In this document: positions 12,865 to 25,929 of the stretch, in pieces | Layout: each line of letters starts with the position of its first letter | Position numbering within the stretch: the stretch's first letter is position 1 | Notes under the pieces: model-generated | The model's input: the letters and a program-made list of their open reading frames with translations, nothing else | Databases searched by the model: none | What the model was told of the DNA's origin: nothing | Made by a program: the position numbers and the translations under genes | Origin: Cunninghamia lanceolata | Taxonomy: Eukaryota > Streptophyta > Pinopsida > Cupressales > Cupressaceae | DNA length: 64,000 bases | Direction: 5' to 3' | Assembly: GCA_027924645.1 (NCBI GenBank) | Contig: BSBN01001363.1 | Span: 1,352,001 to 1,416,000, forward strand

Positions 12865-13119
12865 ATGGCGTTCCGATTCCCACGCAGATGCTTCCTCTAC
12901 AATCGTTTTAGCTATTGTAATCTATTGAATTGCAATCATATGTCCCCGAGGAGGTGTAAAATTGTTATTGACTGTTTTACCATTGAAATAGATGATATTT
13001 GTTTGGATCACCAACTTCTGGCAGCGTCCAACAAACTTGAAAATTTAATAAATTTATGGCATCCACATAAACAGTTTTCTCTTTCTCCAACGAAAGGCAA
13101 TAGTCACAGGAAACAATGA
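12865..13119 (+). other. 84-codon open frame of unknown origin in the LTR
   Basis: It contains CKIVIDCFTIEIDDICL and HQLLAASNKLENLINL, which have a protein-like composition. Bases 12957-13030 match 1072-1140 and 7458-7526 in the G1 LTRs, where the frame is broken, so the piece predates the split of these LTRs. It is antisense to LTR transcription. I do not recognise the family; it may be a captured exon. Confidence 0.3.
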
Positions 13120-14217
13120 TACTTAGGAAAAGACAAACTGGAGTTGTTGAGAAGGCTATTCATGGTTTAGCAGGATGTTCATTTTCATTATTCTAGTTGT
13201 GGCATTTTGGGAGAGCATTGTGTGTTGGAAAAAGCTTGGTGCTATAAGTTTGAGGTGTCTGGCAACACAGGAAGACGTGTTTATATAGGTATGAAAAAGA
13301 ATTATAATGGACTTTATGAAATACTGATTTAAAATCATGACTGTGATTTGTATCTGCGGTAATTGTGTCTACATTCCTTTCATTATGTTGTGCCAGTATC
13401 TATATTGGTGGCTTCTATCAAACAGTCCAAATGATTTATCTGTGTTTCCACTTCTTCATGTATGTTCACTTGTGCATTACTAACTATGTAAATATCTGAT
13501 AAAAATTTCCCTTACCATGATAGGGTTGAAGTGTGTTCTATTCGACCAAGATTGTGACGCAGAAAACCAATGGACAGCTGACTAACTGGCAACCCTATCA
13601 TTTGATTTCTGTTCACACTACATCCTTCTTGCCTCACGTCATGCATAACATTTGCTCGTTAATTAATCTGCATTGAACTTGCATTACAAGGTGCGATCTG
13701 TATAAAGTACCCTTCCAATATGCGACCAGCTGAGCACATCGATCCATAAGATTGGAATGGAATGGTTGCAGGATATAAGCAAAAACAGATTTGTTGCCAA
13801 GACTTTAAGAACATTCCATAATGCGCACTAAGGATTGTCATCTAAATTCTTCAGAGAACTCCTTGAGATGTAATCGTATATTGACTCTAATGTAAATCTG
13901 ATTAAATAGGAAAGTGGAGAATATATATGATGTGACATCTGAAAAGAAGATAGGGATCTTGCCAACACAGAAATCTCAAATTTGTCAACATGTAAAAGAA
14001 CTGTATTTGATAATTTACTGGAAAAGGGTTTCTGCAAGATAGACTCAGTCAATGATTTTTCCATTACAATATTGTTGTCCAGGCCATGAGCCTGTCGAGT
14101 CCGTTATTGTTTGAGTTTCTGATATGTTCAGGTGTTAGAGAATTGACCATTAATGAGATGACTAATATAATAAGATATAAGGAAGAAATCAACTACTCAA
14201 ATCACGATTGTAACCAA

Positions 14218-14350
14218 TATTACATTACACCAACAGTTGATTATTATGTGAGCATGGTTGACCATCTTGCCTTCGCTGGCTATCTTGAGGACACCCTAAT
14301 TTTTTTATTGAGATACCAGTTAAAACTGCAGTGGTTGTATGGCCATGTTT
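14218..14350 (+). pseudogene. PPR protein fragment in the LTR
   Basis: The plus-strand translation YYITPTVDYYVSMVDHLAFA, then GYLEDTL, fits the C-terminal PPR repeats of plant PLS-type proteins (TPTxEHYxCMVDLLGRAGYLxEAL). After a run of T the frame shifts, and the matching continuation FIEIPVKTAVVVW lies in another frame. It is antisense to the LTR. A homologous fragment lies at 60092-60222 in another LTR, so the capture was inherited. Confidence 0.68.
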
Positions 14351-16017
14351 GAAATGGTCACTGGTACACACAAAATAGCGTCTAGCTAGAAATAATGACC
14401 TAATGGAATGGATCGATTTGCAGGATAGGTAGCCAAAACAAAAGGAAATTACAAATAATTACAATTGAGAGGATTCGTGGCATTCAGAAGATCAGAGGTT
14501 TGATGCCATGTGGAACATCAATCACGTTACCACCTACTGCCAACCAAAAATGCCAATTGGAGTTAACATCCTTTGGTGAGAAAGATATTTCTGGTAAAAG
14601 CTAGCTTGATACCTTCCTCAGATCTAAAATTAAGGAAGATGTTGGTGATGCAGGTTTCTGGTTCAAGTATCGGCATTTTTTTTAACTGCTTATGCTGATC
14701 TGTTTGACTGATATTTATAACTTGTATAATAGGTATATCGTGATTTATGAAATTGATAGTTTATAGAAATATACCTACTTTACAGAGGTGCTAGGGATTA
14801 GATTAGAAGGCTGACAATCTACATAGTTGCAAAATCTAATAAGATTTCAAAATAACTTGAGGTTAAAATGCGTGTAGACAAAAGGATACTAAAAAATATC
14901 ATGGCATCCATTGTATTCATTTACCTGGAATCAAAACGTACATCACAAAATTAATACAATGTGTGTGCCTGGAGACCAGTATATTTTGAGCAAACTAAAA
15001 TCTTCCACGATGCAGAAGATATTGACAACACCTCAGATTTGTTCCTTTTCGGTTAGGAACAATGTTATGTTTTGTTAAATAGGGTTTGGTAATCCGCAGT
15101 TAAGGTGTGATGATAATTACAAATACATCGTTTAAGGATTGGAATTAGCATTTAGGTTAGATCTAAGATTCATTGATGACATAAACACCGATTTAAGCAT
15201 TGCCACCAATTCCAAATTGATTGCTGATGATGGCAGTGCCGGATGAATGTTGACAGAACAGATAAATGTCTAAGAGGATAAGGAAATTATACGCTATTCT
15301 AAGATTGCCTACAAGAATTGGTAGATAAACACCGTCAATGTCATGTAAAGAGTCCGATGAGACTTCAAAAGCATTCCGCTCATCATGACAATGTTTTGGC
15401 ATATCTAGTCGATTACATATAAGTTGTTGGAAGGATACAACATGGAGGAGGAAAACTATTGTATGATGTATGCATCTAATGGTTGAGCGAGAAGGTAAAA
15501 TATAGAAAACACATCATGGCATCTACGAATTGAAACCCTCATAAAGGCGATCTCCTTTGAATGTAACCTGGGAAACAATTACTAAGCTGTTGATTCAAGT
15601 AAAGATATCAATGAGAATGCAATGATCTTATCTACTCCTCAGATATCAAGTCGTCTAATTCGCAGATAGAAACACTAATCAGTAAATAGGTTTGGAGGAT
15701 GGTGGGAGAATTGTAAGGAAAATTCCATTTATTACAGACCCAATGATTTACATCTAAATCTGTCCACAGAAAATAACATTTGCAGAAGTGACAGAAGGTT
15801 CAGGCAGAAAACCATTTAACCAAAATAATTTTGTTTGCAATTCAAGAAGCAATCAACCAAACAGATTTAGATTCAGAAATTAGGCATTCAGTGGAACCTG
15901 GCTTTGATATCAAATCGACAAGTCTGTTTCAGTTGCTGAAGTTTGAAGCTTCTTTTCCCTGCCTTCTTCTCTCTTCTTCTACCTGCAATCGCCCCCTCTT
16001 TGCCTCTACAAGCTTCC

Positions 16018-16025
16018 TTTTTATA
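16018..16025 (-). promoter_or_regulatory. Putative LTR TATA box, third LTR
   Basis: Minus-strand TATAAAAA followed by GGAAGCTTGTAGAGGCAAAG, 1099 bp from the LTR end at 17124. Position and leader match the G1 and G2 LTRs. Confidence 0.5.
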
Positions 16026-16643
16026 AAGCAGTCCCTTCCATCTTCCAAGGAACCTGGCACGCGATCCCGTGCATCTCCCTCAAGATATATTTTTATTTTT
16101 TTAATTTAATGATCCCAAAAGGTTACTTTCTTAAATATTAATACACAGTTCTGACAAAATTTAATTACTTTATAGCCGACCAACCACATTTTTATTAATA
16201 AAATTATATTATTACACCAATCTTTAATTTTACAACTATATTTTAATTTATTTTATTAATTAAGTTGTAAATCACAAATTACAACATGACTTACAACTAT
16301 TTTATTTATTTAAATATTCATTATAAATAGTATTATATTAAATAATACAAGATTTCTTACAATTTTTATTTAACAATTTTATTTCCCCTAAATTAGTAAT
16401 TTATTTACAACAAGTACATTCAATTATCAACATTTATATTTTTCCGTATAATGATTCTAATTAAAGCACAATACTACCTTACACACTTAGACACCTTCGG
16501 ACCTAATTAGACTTCAAGGTGCAATATTACTTGACAGCAAGTCATGATCAAACAACAGTCAACGACCACAAGGGTAAACTGACAACTAGACAACACGGAC
16601 TAGGGACCCCACGTTAACTCCAAACAACTGATCCATTGGCAAA

Positions 16644-16681
16644 GGCACGCTCAGACCTGGTAATCAGGTGGAGTCGGTGCC
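16644..16681 (-). other. Conserved U3 hairpin (copy 3)
   Basis: Arms GGCAC/GTGCC and ACCTG/CAGGT with a CTC/GAG middle. A second small palindrome, ACTCG-AGAG-CGAGT, follows at 16777-16790. Confidence 0.55.
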
Positions 16682-17124
16682 TAGTACCTGCATCCTGCAG
16701 CAATGCATAGTTAAACATACAAGATATATATCCACATGCAGTCCTATAGTGAATGGAAATCGCAGTGGGGTAGGGTACTCGAGAGCGAGTAATACGACAC
16801 TGTTCCATTCACATTTATGAATAAACAATTAACTATGTTGAACAAGGTATCTGATTACTAGTCAACAACATAAAACATTCAATCCTCTTACAATCCAATA
16901 TCGCAATTGACATCAAAACATCTGTAACATCTAGTTCATCTATCAAGTTCTAAAGCATAAAATAATATAATCCAACATCAACATCTGTTATCATAATGAT
17001 TAGGTCCATAATGAATTAACAAAATAACAAGAGATCCATCATCTACGATCTAAGATACTGTCATAATGTCCAATACTACTAAGCAAACATCAGTCTAACA
17101 GACGACAAGTTGAGGGGCACTACA

Positions 17125-20100
17125 GATTAATAGATCTATACAACATGATAGAATGAATCAAAATTATAGAATAATTTAATATTTATAGGATAATAGAATG
17201 ATAGAATAATATATTTATATAATAATAGAATGATAGAATTATAAGTGACAAAATGAAAGAATGATAGACTAATATATTTATAGAATAATAGAATGAAAAA
17301 ATGATAGAATAATAGATTTATACAATAATAGAATGTTAGAATGACAAAATGGTAGAATGAAAGAATGATAGAGTAATAAAACTTTAGATTAATAGAATAA
17401 TATAATTATACAATGATAGAATAAAGGAATGATAGAATACTAGATTTATAGAATAATATAATTGTAGAAATAAAGAATGACAAAAGGAAACAACGATAGA
17501 ATAATAGAATTGTAGAATACTAGTATAACAAAATAATAAAATGATAGAATGAAAGAATGGTAGAATAATAGATTTCTAGAATAATAGAATGATAGAATTA
17601 TATAATGATAGAATTAAGGAACAATAGAGTAATGAAATTGTAGAATAATAGTATGATATAATGATAAAAATGAAAGAATGATAGAATAGTAGAATAATAG
17701 AATTGTAGAGTAATAGAATTCTAGAATGATAGAATGAAAGAATCGTAGAATACTAGAATTGTAAAATAATAGAATTATAGAAAGAAAGAATGATGGAATA
17801 ATAGATTCATAGAATAATAGAATGAGAGTTATAGATTAATAGGATGAAATAATGATAGAATAATAGAATTGTAAAATGATAGAATGAAACATTAATAGAA
17901 CAATAGCCTTATAGTATAATAGAATGATATAATTATATAATGATAGAATGAAAAAATTATAGAATAATAGAATTGTTGAATAATACAACAATAGAATTGT
18001 AGAATAATATAATAATAGAATTATAGAATGAAAGAATGATAGAATAATAGAATGATAGAATAATACATTGGTAGAATAATAGGTTTATAGAATAATAGAA
18101 TGATATAATTGTAGAATCCTAGAATGAAAGAATAATAGAATAGTAGATTTATAGAATGATAAAATGTAAGAAAGATAGAATGAAAAAGTGATAGGATGAA
18201 AGAATGATAGAAAATTAGATTTAAGGAATAATAGAATTTTAGAATTGCAAAATGATAGAATGAAAGAATCGTAGAGTAATAGAACTATAGATTAATTGAA
18301 TAATAAAGTAATAGATAAATATAGAATAATAGAGTGATAGAATTGTATAAGGATAGAATAAAAGAATGATTGAATAATAGAATTATAGATTAATAGATTT
18401 ATACAATAATAGAACGTTAGAATTTTCAAATGATAGAATGAAAGAATGATAGAGTAATAAGACTTAGGATCATATACAATGATAGAATAAAGGAATGATA
18501 GAATATTATATTTATAGAATAATATAATGGTAGAAATATAGAATGATAGAAGGAAACAATGATAGAATAATAGAATTGTAGAATACTAGTATAACAGAAT
18601 AATAGAATGATGGAATTATAGAATGATAGAATGAAGGAACAATAGAGGAATGGAACTGTAGAATAATAGTATGATATAATGATAAAAATGAATGAATGAT
18701 AGGATAATATAATTGCATAATAATATGATAATAGAATAAAAGAATGATAGAATGAAATATTGATAGAATAATAGATTTATAAAATAATAGAATGATAGAA
18801 TAGTAGAACAATACAATAAAGGAATGATAGAATAATAGATTTATATAATAATGGAATGATAGATTTATAGAATTATACAATTATAGATTGATAGAACAAT
18901 AGATTTATAGAATAATAGAATGATAGAATTGTACAGTGAAGAATAATAAAACAAAAGAATTGTAGTTCATAATAGAATGATAGAATGAAACAATCATAGA
19001 ATAAAAGATTTATAAAATAATATAATCTAGTAGAAATATAGAATGATAGAAGGGAACAATGATAGAATAATAGAATTGTAGAATACTAGTATAATAGAAT
19101 GATAGAATGAAAGAATGGTAGAATAATAGATTTCTATAATAATAGACTGATGGAATTATAGAATGGTAGAATGAAAGAACAATAGAGTAATGGAATTGTA
19201 GAATAATATTAGTATGGTATTATGATAAAAATGAAAGAATGATCAATAGAGTAATAAAATTTCATAATAATATGATAATAGAATAAAAGAATGATAGAAT
19301 GAAATATTGATAGAATAATAGATTTATAAACTAATAGAATTATAGAATATTAGAATAATAGAATTCTAGAGCAATGAATGAATGAATGAATGAATGAAGA
19401 ATTTTAATAACGTCCATGAGGCCGCAGCAACCTATGGGACCCATCAGCCGTGCACATCCCCTTCAAACAAAATTGCAGGCACAAAACGTCCTCTAAGTTG
19501 CCTAAACTTCCTTCTTTAGATCTTCCCTTCTGCTGTGAAGTTTGATCAGGAGGTTCACCATACTACCCAGCCTTGTCACTTTAAAGAATGGTAGAATGGT
19601 AGAATATTAGAATTATAGAATAATAGAATTATAGAATGAAAGAATGATAGGATAATAGGTTCATAGAATAATAGAATGATAGAGTTATAGATTAATAGAA
19701 TGAATAATGATAGAATAATAGAATTGTAGAATGATAGAATGAAACATTAATAGAACAATAGCCTTATACTATAATAGGATGATAGAATTATATAATGATA
19801 GAATGAAGGAATCATAGAATAAAAGAATTGTTAAATAGTATAATGATAGAATAATATAGACTTAATGAATTACAAAATGATGGAACTATACAATAATAGA
19901 ATTATAGAATAAAAGAATGATAGAATAATAGATTTATAGATTTATAGAATAATAGAATGATAGAATGATAGAATAATAGAATGATATAATTAATAATTGA
20001 TAGAATAATAGAATTATTGAATGATAGAATGAAAGAATGATAGAACAATAGATTTGTAAAATAATAGAATGATAGATTAATAGAACTGTAGAATTGTAGA

Positions 20101-20487
20101 ATAATAGATTTATAGAATGATAGAACGAAAAGATAGAATAAAATATTAATAGAATAATAGAATGATATAGTCAAACAATGATAGAATAATAAAATTGAGG
20201 AATAATAAGATGATAGAATGAAATATTGATAGAAGAATAGATTTATGTAATAATAGAATAATAAAATTATAGAATGATAGAATAAAAAATGGTAGAATAA
20301 TTGAATAATAGAATTGTAAAATAATATGATAATAGAATGATAGAATGAAAGAATGATAGAATAATAGATAAATAGAGAATAATAAATTTATATAATAATA
20401 GAATTATAGAATGATAGAATTAAAGAATAATAGAATAATAGAATGATAGAATTATGGAATGATAGAATGAAAGAATGATAGAATAAT
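17125..20487 (+). repeat. Degenerate AT-rich minisatellite, 3' interior of a family M unit
   Basis: Bases 17125-19370 and about 19590-20487 are irregular repeats of ATAGAAT, GATAGAAT and AATAATAGA words, with periods near 7-16 bp. Long-range copies exist: 17130-17290 resembles 24336-24480 and 56690-56840. Open frames on the minus strand rich in F, Y, S, I and L are by-products of the repeat. The plus strand is purine-rich and the array ends AGAATAAT directly at the LTR at 20488. Confidence 0.9.
19371..19590 (+). repeat. Unique block inside the minisatellite
   Basis: A roughly 210-bp non-repetitive segment that starts with a GAATGAAT run. It recurs at 41041-41240 and, in part, at 41862-41945, always between minisatellite stretches of family M. 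No coding potential is seen. Confidence 0.7.
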
Positions 20488-20824
20488 TGTTGAACTACCA
20501 AAAGTCATGATTGCAACCTGTGGTGATTTAATTCTACAACTACCATGATTACAAATGGTTCAACTCCCTCAACTAGAAGTATAAAAAGGAGGTTGGTGCT
20601 TTTTGTTTTGGGGTTGGGTTGATTGGTGATTGTTGTAGAAGAGAGTATTGTCTCTAAGGATTTTAGATTGATTTGAATTGTGTAATTTATATTCCTAATG
20701 TTGTTATATCGAATGTGAATCTATGATATCAATAAATTTACATCGATTTATGTTGTTGTGTGAAAGTTGTTATTTTGGTTGCTAGATTCTAGTAGTTTGA
20801 TAGCACCCCCAGATCTAGACTACA
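20488..20824 (+). repeat. Family M LTR (337 bp), copy 1
   Basis: Starts TGTTGAACTACC and ends GATCTAGACTACA. It has a TATA-like AGTATAAAAAGG near 20580 and an AATAAA near 20731. Two more copies of the same length lie at 41376 and 42792. All three are preceded by minisatellite and followed by the PBS. Confidence 0.83.
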
Positions 20825-20829
20825 TTAAG

Positions 20830-20841
20830 TGATATCAAAGC
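20830..20841 (+). other. Family M primer-binding site
   Basis: TGATATCAAAGC, two mismatches from the plant iMet PBS TGGTATCAGAGC, five bases after the LTR end. The same variant follows the LTRs at 41712 and 43128. Confidence 0.65.
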
Positions 20842-20897
20842 CCAATTTGGGTTGTGTCAAAAAGAAGAAATCCTAAAGAATTTTGTTGTTGGATCAA

Positions 20898-21900
20898 ATG
20901 AGAAATAGAAGACCTACAACTGCAGAGAATTTGTGAGACATGGCACATAGAGGGTGAGGGCGAAGAGGAGCACTAAGAGTTAGTGATGTAGAAGTCGTAC
21001 AGATGCTGGGAGGGATTACAACAAGATTAGATGATATGGAAGCAACACAAAGAAGAGGAGTATATGTGGACGACATTAGTGAGGATGAGAATGAAGAACC
21101 AGAAATTGAGACAGAAGATGCAGATAGAAATGAACTAGAAAGAAGATTTTTACAAGCAATATCAAGAATCAATAGCAAACCCATATTGGATGCACCAAGT
21201 TATCATGGAAATCTAAATCTAGAAGAATTAATTGAATGGATTTCAGAGATGGATAAATATTTTGATTTTGAATCAATAGATGATTTGAAAAGGGTGAAAT
21301 TTACTTGCACGAATTTGAAAGGACATGTATCCTTATGGTGGGATCATGTGAAAATAGAAAGGCAAAGAAAGAGTAAGGAGAAAATCAAATTGTTGGATAG
21401 AATGGTCAAAAAATTGAAGGCTAAATTTCTACCAATCGACTATCAAATTAGTTTGTTCAAGAAACTACAAAATTTGAAGCAAAAGGAAAAGAACGTGCAT
21501 GAGGATGTACAGAAGAATTATATAGGTTAGATATCAAAGTTGGACATGTAGATTACGTGATGCTGAGAAAGTGTCAAGGTATCTTAATGGTTTACATTAT
21601 TCAATTCAAGATGAAATTAGTATGTTCAAATACAAATTGTAGAATAAGCTTATTAGTATGCTTTGAAGGTGAAAGAAAAATTGGTGAGAAAATAAAATAA
21701 TTTTTGAGGTAGAGGTAGATTCTCACATGGCAGAGGACAATCTAGTGGTGGCAGAGGCTATCAAAATAAAGAAGGAGAAACCAACAACTCTCAAACAAGC
21801 ACCTAGGATAATAAGGGAATAGGAGATTATTCTAGAGAGGAAGAGGAGATTACTCCAGAGGTAGGGGATATTTTGGAAGAGGTAGAGGAAGAGGATTCAT
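20898..21900 (+). pseudogene. Ty3/gypsy gag pseudogene (family M)
   Basis: The longest open part is 21003-21530 (175 codons), with an acidic N-terminal region (DDISEDENEEPEIE) and a retrotransposon gag domain marked by LWWDHVKIERQRK and KLKAKFLPIDYQISLFKKLQ. Upstream, an ATG at 20898 opens a related frame (MRNRRPTTAENL) soon broken by stops. Downstream the gag reading continues with stops and frameshifts (YALKVKEKLVRK, then a GRGRGQSSGGRGYQ-like RGG region) to about 21900. No CCHC zinc knuckle and no protease, RT, RNase H or integrase follow. The gag would form the particle, but this copy is dead. Confidence 0.83.
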
Positions 21901-23164
21901 GAGTACTTTATCTTGGCACTTTTTCGAGGCTTGAAACTTTCATCTTGGCGCTCAAAATGGCAATTTAGTTTTTGTTCTAGATTTTTAAAAAGTTGCTATT
22001 GTAATAACTCGGAACTCATGTTTCAAATTTAGAATATTAGTTGGTCATTCATCCTACCTTATTTTTTGGAAGCTTTTGGGAAAAAATAGGATTCTCAAGA
22101 TATGATTGTAAAATTACCTAAAATGGAAAAATTTGACAATTGTCAAAATTTGCCAAAAATGGTAATTTTTTTTTTTGTTTTTATTGGATATAAGAGAGTT
22201 TTCTGTCATTGTAGTAGCAGAGTTGATGAATAGAAGTTTTTTTGTGTTCCAGCTTCCAAATCTTTGGCTCTCATATGTTTAATGGCACAATTCTATTGAG
22301 TGTATGTTGTGTGCTGCATCAATTTCCAATGGTTGTTCGTGGTGTGCGGCCCCCCATGGCAAGCCCCTAAGGATTAATCTCACCTTCTCTTGCCCCACAC
22401 TTATTAGCCCCAGCTCGGCACAAAAATGTAAGCCTAAGGCAAGGTGCGGTGGGCAACGCTGGGCGGAGTCGCAACGCTCCTGTCTCTCTTGGGGGGTAGG
22501 GCTAGGGGATACCTGTAGGTTACAATATCTATGTGTGTGTGTGTTTTTGTGTGTGTGTTTTTAAATTACTACAAGTAGGTTCTTAAAATCAAAGATGACA
22601 CTAATTAGAAATTTTTGAAAAAATATATCAAAACACATTCAATTTTTTTCAAAATTATATGGTGCACTGGAGGAAACAGTCCTCTCCAAAAGGGTATAAT
22701 TGGTTTTGTGAAAATAATAAAAAATAATACAATAGTTGACATGGAATGAAAACTATCAAATTCTATAAACTCTGACTTTGAAACAATATTACAAAGAAAA
22801 TATGTATTGAAAACTGATTTTTTTTCTCCATGCACTAGATATTGAACTCCTCTAATTGGGAAAAAAAATTAGGGAAAAATAAGATTGTTTGCTCTTGTTT
22901 TATGACATGGACTCAAAGTCACTTTTCCTAATATTTTCTACAATTCAAAATTTACTCTTAAATTTTAAAAAAAATGTCATAGTAATTTTTTAATTTTTTA
23001 AAAAAATTACAAGCATAAAATTCATCAAGAGATCTACATTTCATTAGTTTACATCATTTTGAAATTCAAAACATAAATGCCACTTTTATGAGGTCGAAGT
23101 TCAGAAATTTTTTTGTTGTTGGTCATTTCTTTTATAAAGTCTGACAGGTTTGTGCTTTTACCCT
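21901..23164 (+). repeat. Non-coding 3' region of a family M unit
   Basis: AT-rich sequence with no gene seen, repeated at about 54120-55440 in the second copy. It holds a GC-richer block at about 22290-22520 (see findings) and a short TG microsatellite at about 22531-22558. The open frame 22304-22564 is not kept as a recognisable protein. Confidence 0.65.
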
Positions 23165-25643
23165 AATAGAATTGTAAAATAATTCAATAATAGAATAGTA
23201 GAATAATAGAATAATAGAATTAAAGAATTAAATAATGATAGAATAATAGATTTATAGAATAATAGAGTGATAGAATGAGAGAATGATTGAATAATAGAAT
23301 TGTAGAATGATAGAATGAAAGAATGATAGAAGAATAGAATTGTAGAATAATATAGTTATAGAATAACAAAATGAAAATATTATAGAATAAAACATTTATA
23401 AAATAATAGAATGAGAGAAATGTACAATATTAGAATAATAGAATAATATAATAATAATAGAATGATAAAATTATAAAATGATAGATTGAAAGAATGATAG
23501 AATAATATAATTATAGATTAATAGAATGTTTGAATTATAAAATGATAGAATGAAAGAATGATAGAGTAATAGAATTTTGGAATAATATAATAATAGAATG
23601 ATTGAATGAAGGAATGATATAGTAATAGATTTATAGAATAATAGAATGATAAGATTATATAATGATAGAATGGAACAATGTTATAAAAATAGAATTGTAG
23701 AATGATAGAATGAAAAATGTTGGAATAATTTAATAAAAGAGTTATAGAATGATGGACCTATAGACTTGAATATAACTATAAAATAATACAATTTGAGAAT
23801 CATAGAATGATAGAATAATAGATTTATAGAATTATAGAATGATATAATAATAGGTTTATAGAATAATAGAATGATATAATTATAGAATCATAGAGTGAAA
23901 GAATTGTAGAAAAATAGAATTATAGAAGGAAACAGTGATAGAATAATAGAATGATTGAATATAAGAATGATAGAACAATGGATTTATAGAATAATAGAAT
24001 GATAGAATTACATAATGGTATAACAATAGAATGAAAGAATGATAGAATAGTAGATTTATAGAATTATAAAATGAAAGAATGCTAGAATGAAAGAGTGATA
24101 GAATGAAAGAATGATAGAAAATGGATTTAAGGAATAATAGAATTTTAGAATTGCAAAATGATAGAATGAAAGAATCGTAGAGTAATAAAACTATAGATTA
24201 ATCAAATAATGGAATTATACAATGATAGAATGATAGAGTAAGAGATTAATAGAATAATAGAGTGATAGAATTGTATAAGAATAGAATAAAAGAATAATGG
24301 ATTAATAGAATTGTAGATTAATAGTTCTATAAAACATGATAGAATGAAAAAAAATTATAGAATAATTTAATATTTATAGGATAATAGAATGATAGAATAA
24401 TAGAATGATAGAATTATAAATGACAAAATTAAAGAATGATAGATTAATATAATTAAACAATAATAGAATGAAAAAATGACAAAATAATAGATTTATACAA
24501 TAATAGAATGTTAGAATTATAAAATGGTAGAATGAAAGAATGATAAAGTAATAAAACTTTATATTAATAGAATAATATAATTATACAATGATAGAATAAA
24601 GGAATGATAGAATACTAGATTTATAGAATAATATAAAGGTAGAAATAAAGAATGATAGAAGGAAACAACGATAGAATAATAGAATTCTAGAATACTAGTA
24701 TAACAAAATAATAAAATGATAGAATGAAAGAATGGTAGAATAATAGATTTCTAGAATAATAGAATGATAGAATGAACAAACAATAGAGTAATGAAATTAT
24801 AGAATAATAGTATGATATAATGATAAAAATGAAAGAATGATAGAATAGTAGAATAATAGAATTGTAGAGTAATAGAACTGTAGAATGATAGAATGAAAGA
24901 ATGGTAGAATACTAGAATTGTAGAATAATAGAATTATAGAAAGAAAGAATGATAGAATAATAGATTCATAGAATAATACAATGAGAGTTATAGATTTATA
25001 CAATGAAATAATGATACAATAATAGAATTGTAAAATGATAGAATGAAACATTAATAGAACAATAGCCTTATATTATAATAGAATAATAGAATTATATAAT
25101 GATAGAATGAAAAAATTATAGAATAATAGAATTGTTGAATAATACAATAATAGAATTTTAGAATAATACAATAATAGAATTACAGAATGAAAGAGTGATA
25201 GAATAATTGAATGATAGAATATAAGAATGATAGAATAATAGATTTTTAAAATGATAGAACAATAGATTTATAGAATAATAGAATGATAGAATGGTAGAAT
25301 AATATGTTTATAGAATAATAGAATGATATAATTGTAGAATCATAGAATGAAAGAATGATAGAACAGTAGATTTATAGAATGATAGAAAATTAGATTTAAG
25401 GAATAATAGAATTTTAGAATTGCAAAATGATAGAATGAAAGAATTGTAGAGTAATAGAACTATAGATTAATTGAACAATAGAATTATACAATGATAGAAT
25501 GAAAGAATAATAAAGTAATAGATAAATATAGAATAATAGAGTGATAGAATTGTATAAGGATAGAATAAAAGAATGATGGAATAATAGAATTATAGATTAA
25601 TAGATCAATACAACATGATAGAATGATAGAATGATAGAATAAT
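23165..25643 (+). repeat. Minisatellite of family M, second array
   Basis: The same degenerate ATAGAATGATAGAAT-type repeat as 17125-20487. It is interrupted at 25644 by the small TA-ended element and resumes at 40146 after that element's TSD. Confidence 0.9.
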
Positions 25644-25929
25644 TATTAGAATTTGCAGGATCTATAAGATGAATGCTAATCACAAATATGGAGTGAATTG
25701 GAAGTCAATATGACAAGTACATATAGCCTTGAGCAACCTTGAGTTATTGGGAGTCAATCCCATAACTTAAGGAGATATCAAGTAGATGTGGCAAGCTAAG
25801 TGGAGTGAAAGAGTTCGAAGGACTCTTCATAACTACCACACGCCCAGCAGAGGTGTCTTATGCCATGTGCATAAAATGAGGCTTTCAAATGAGGCTAAAT
25901 GAAAGCCAAATGAAATGTGTACACTAATA
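25644..25929 (-). repeat. 3' LTR of the small element
   Basis: The plus strand runs from TATTAGAATTTGCAGG to GTGTACACTAATA. The termini TATTAG/CTAATA form an inverted repeat in place of the usual TG...CA. Confidence 0.8.

Larger units (their letters stand above)
11474..17124 (-). repeat. Family G LTR, interrupted by G1
   Basis: It begins abruptly at sequence matching G1 LTR position 6191, so about 700 bp of its U5 end are missing here. It ends at the proper family terminus GAGGGGCACTACA at 17124. A TATA-like box lies at 16018-16025, 1099 bp from that end, and the hairpin at 16644-16681. Bases 11474-12545 and 15850-17124 match the G1 LTR closely, while 12545-15850 is largely different and includes a PPR fragment. 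The flank at 17125 is family M minisatellite. Whether this is a solo LTR or part of an element cannot be told because its other end is off-window. Confidence 0.8.

Noticed and set aside
18512..18880. 122-codon minus-strand frame rich in F, Y, I, L and S (similar ones at 19902, 24797, 40091 and 42219)
   Set aside because: It is a translation of the minisatellite read on the pyrimidine strand. The pattern recurs in every array and has no protein character.
17125..20487. CRISPR-like array of regular short repeats
   Set aside because: The repeats are degenerate, of irregular period, without distinct spacers, and lie in plant retrotransposon DNA.
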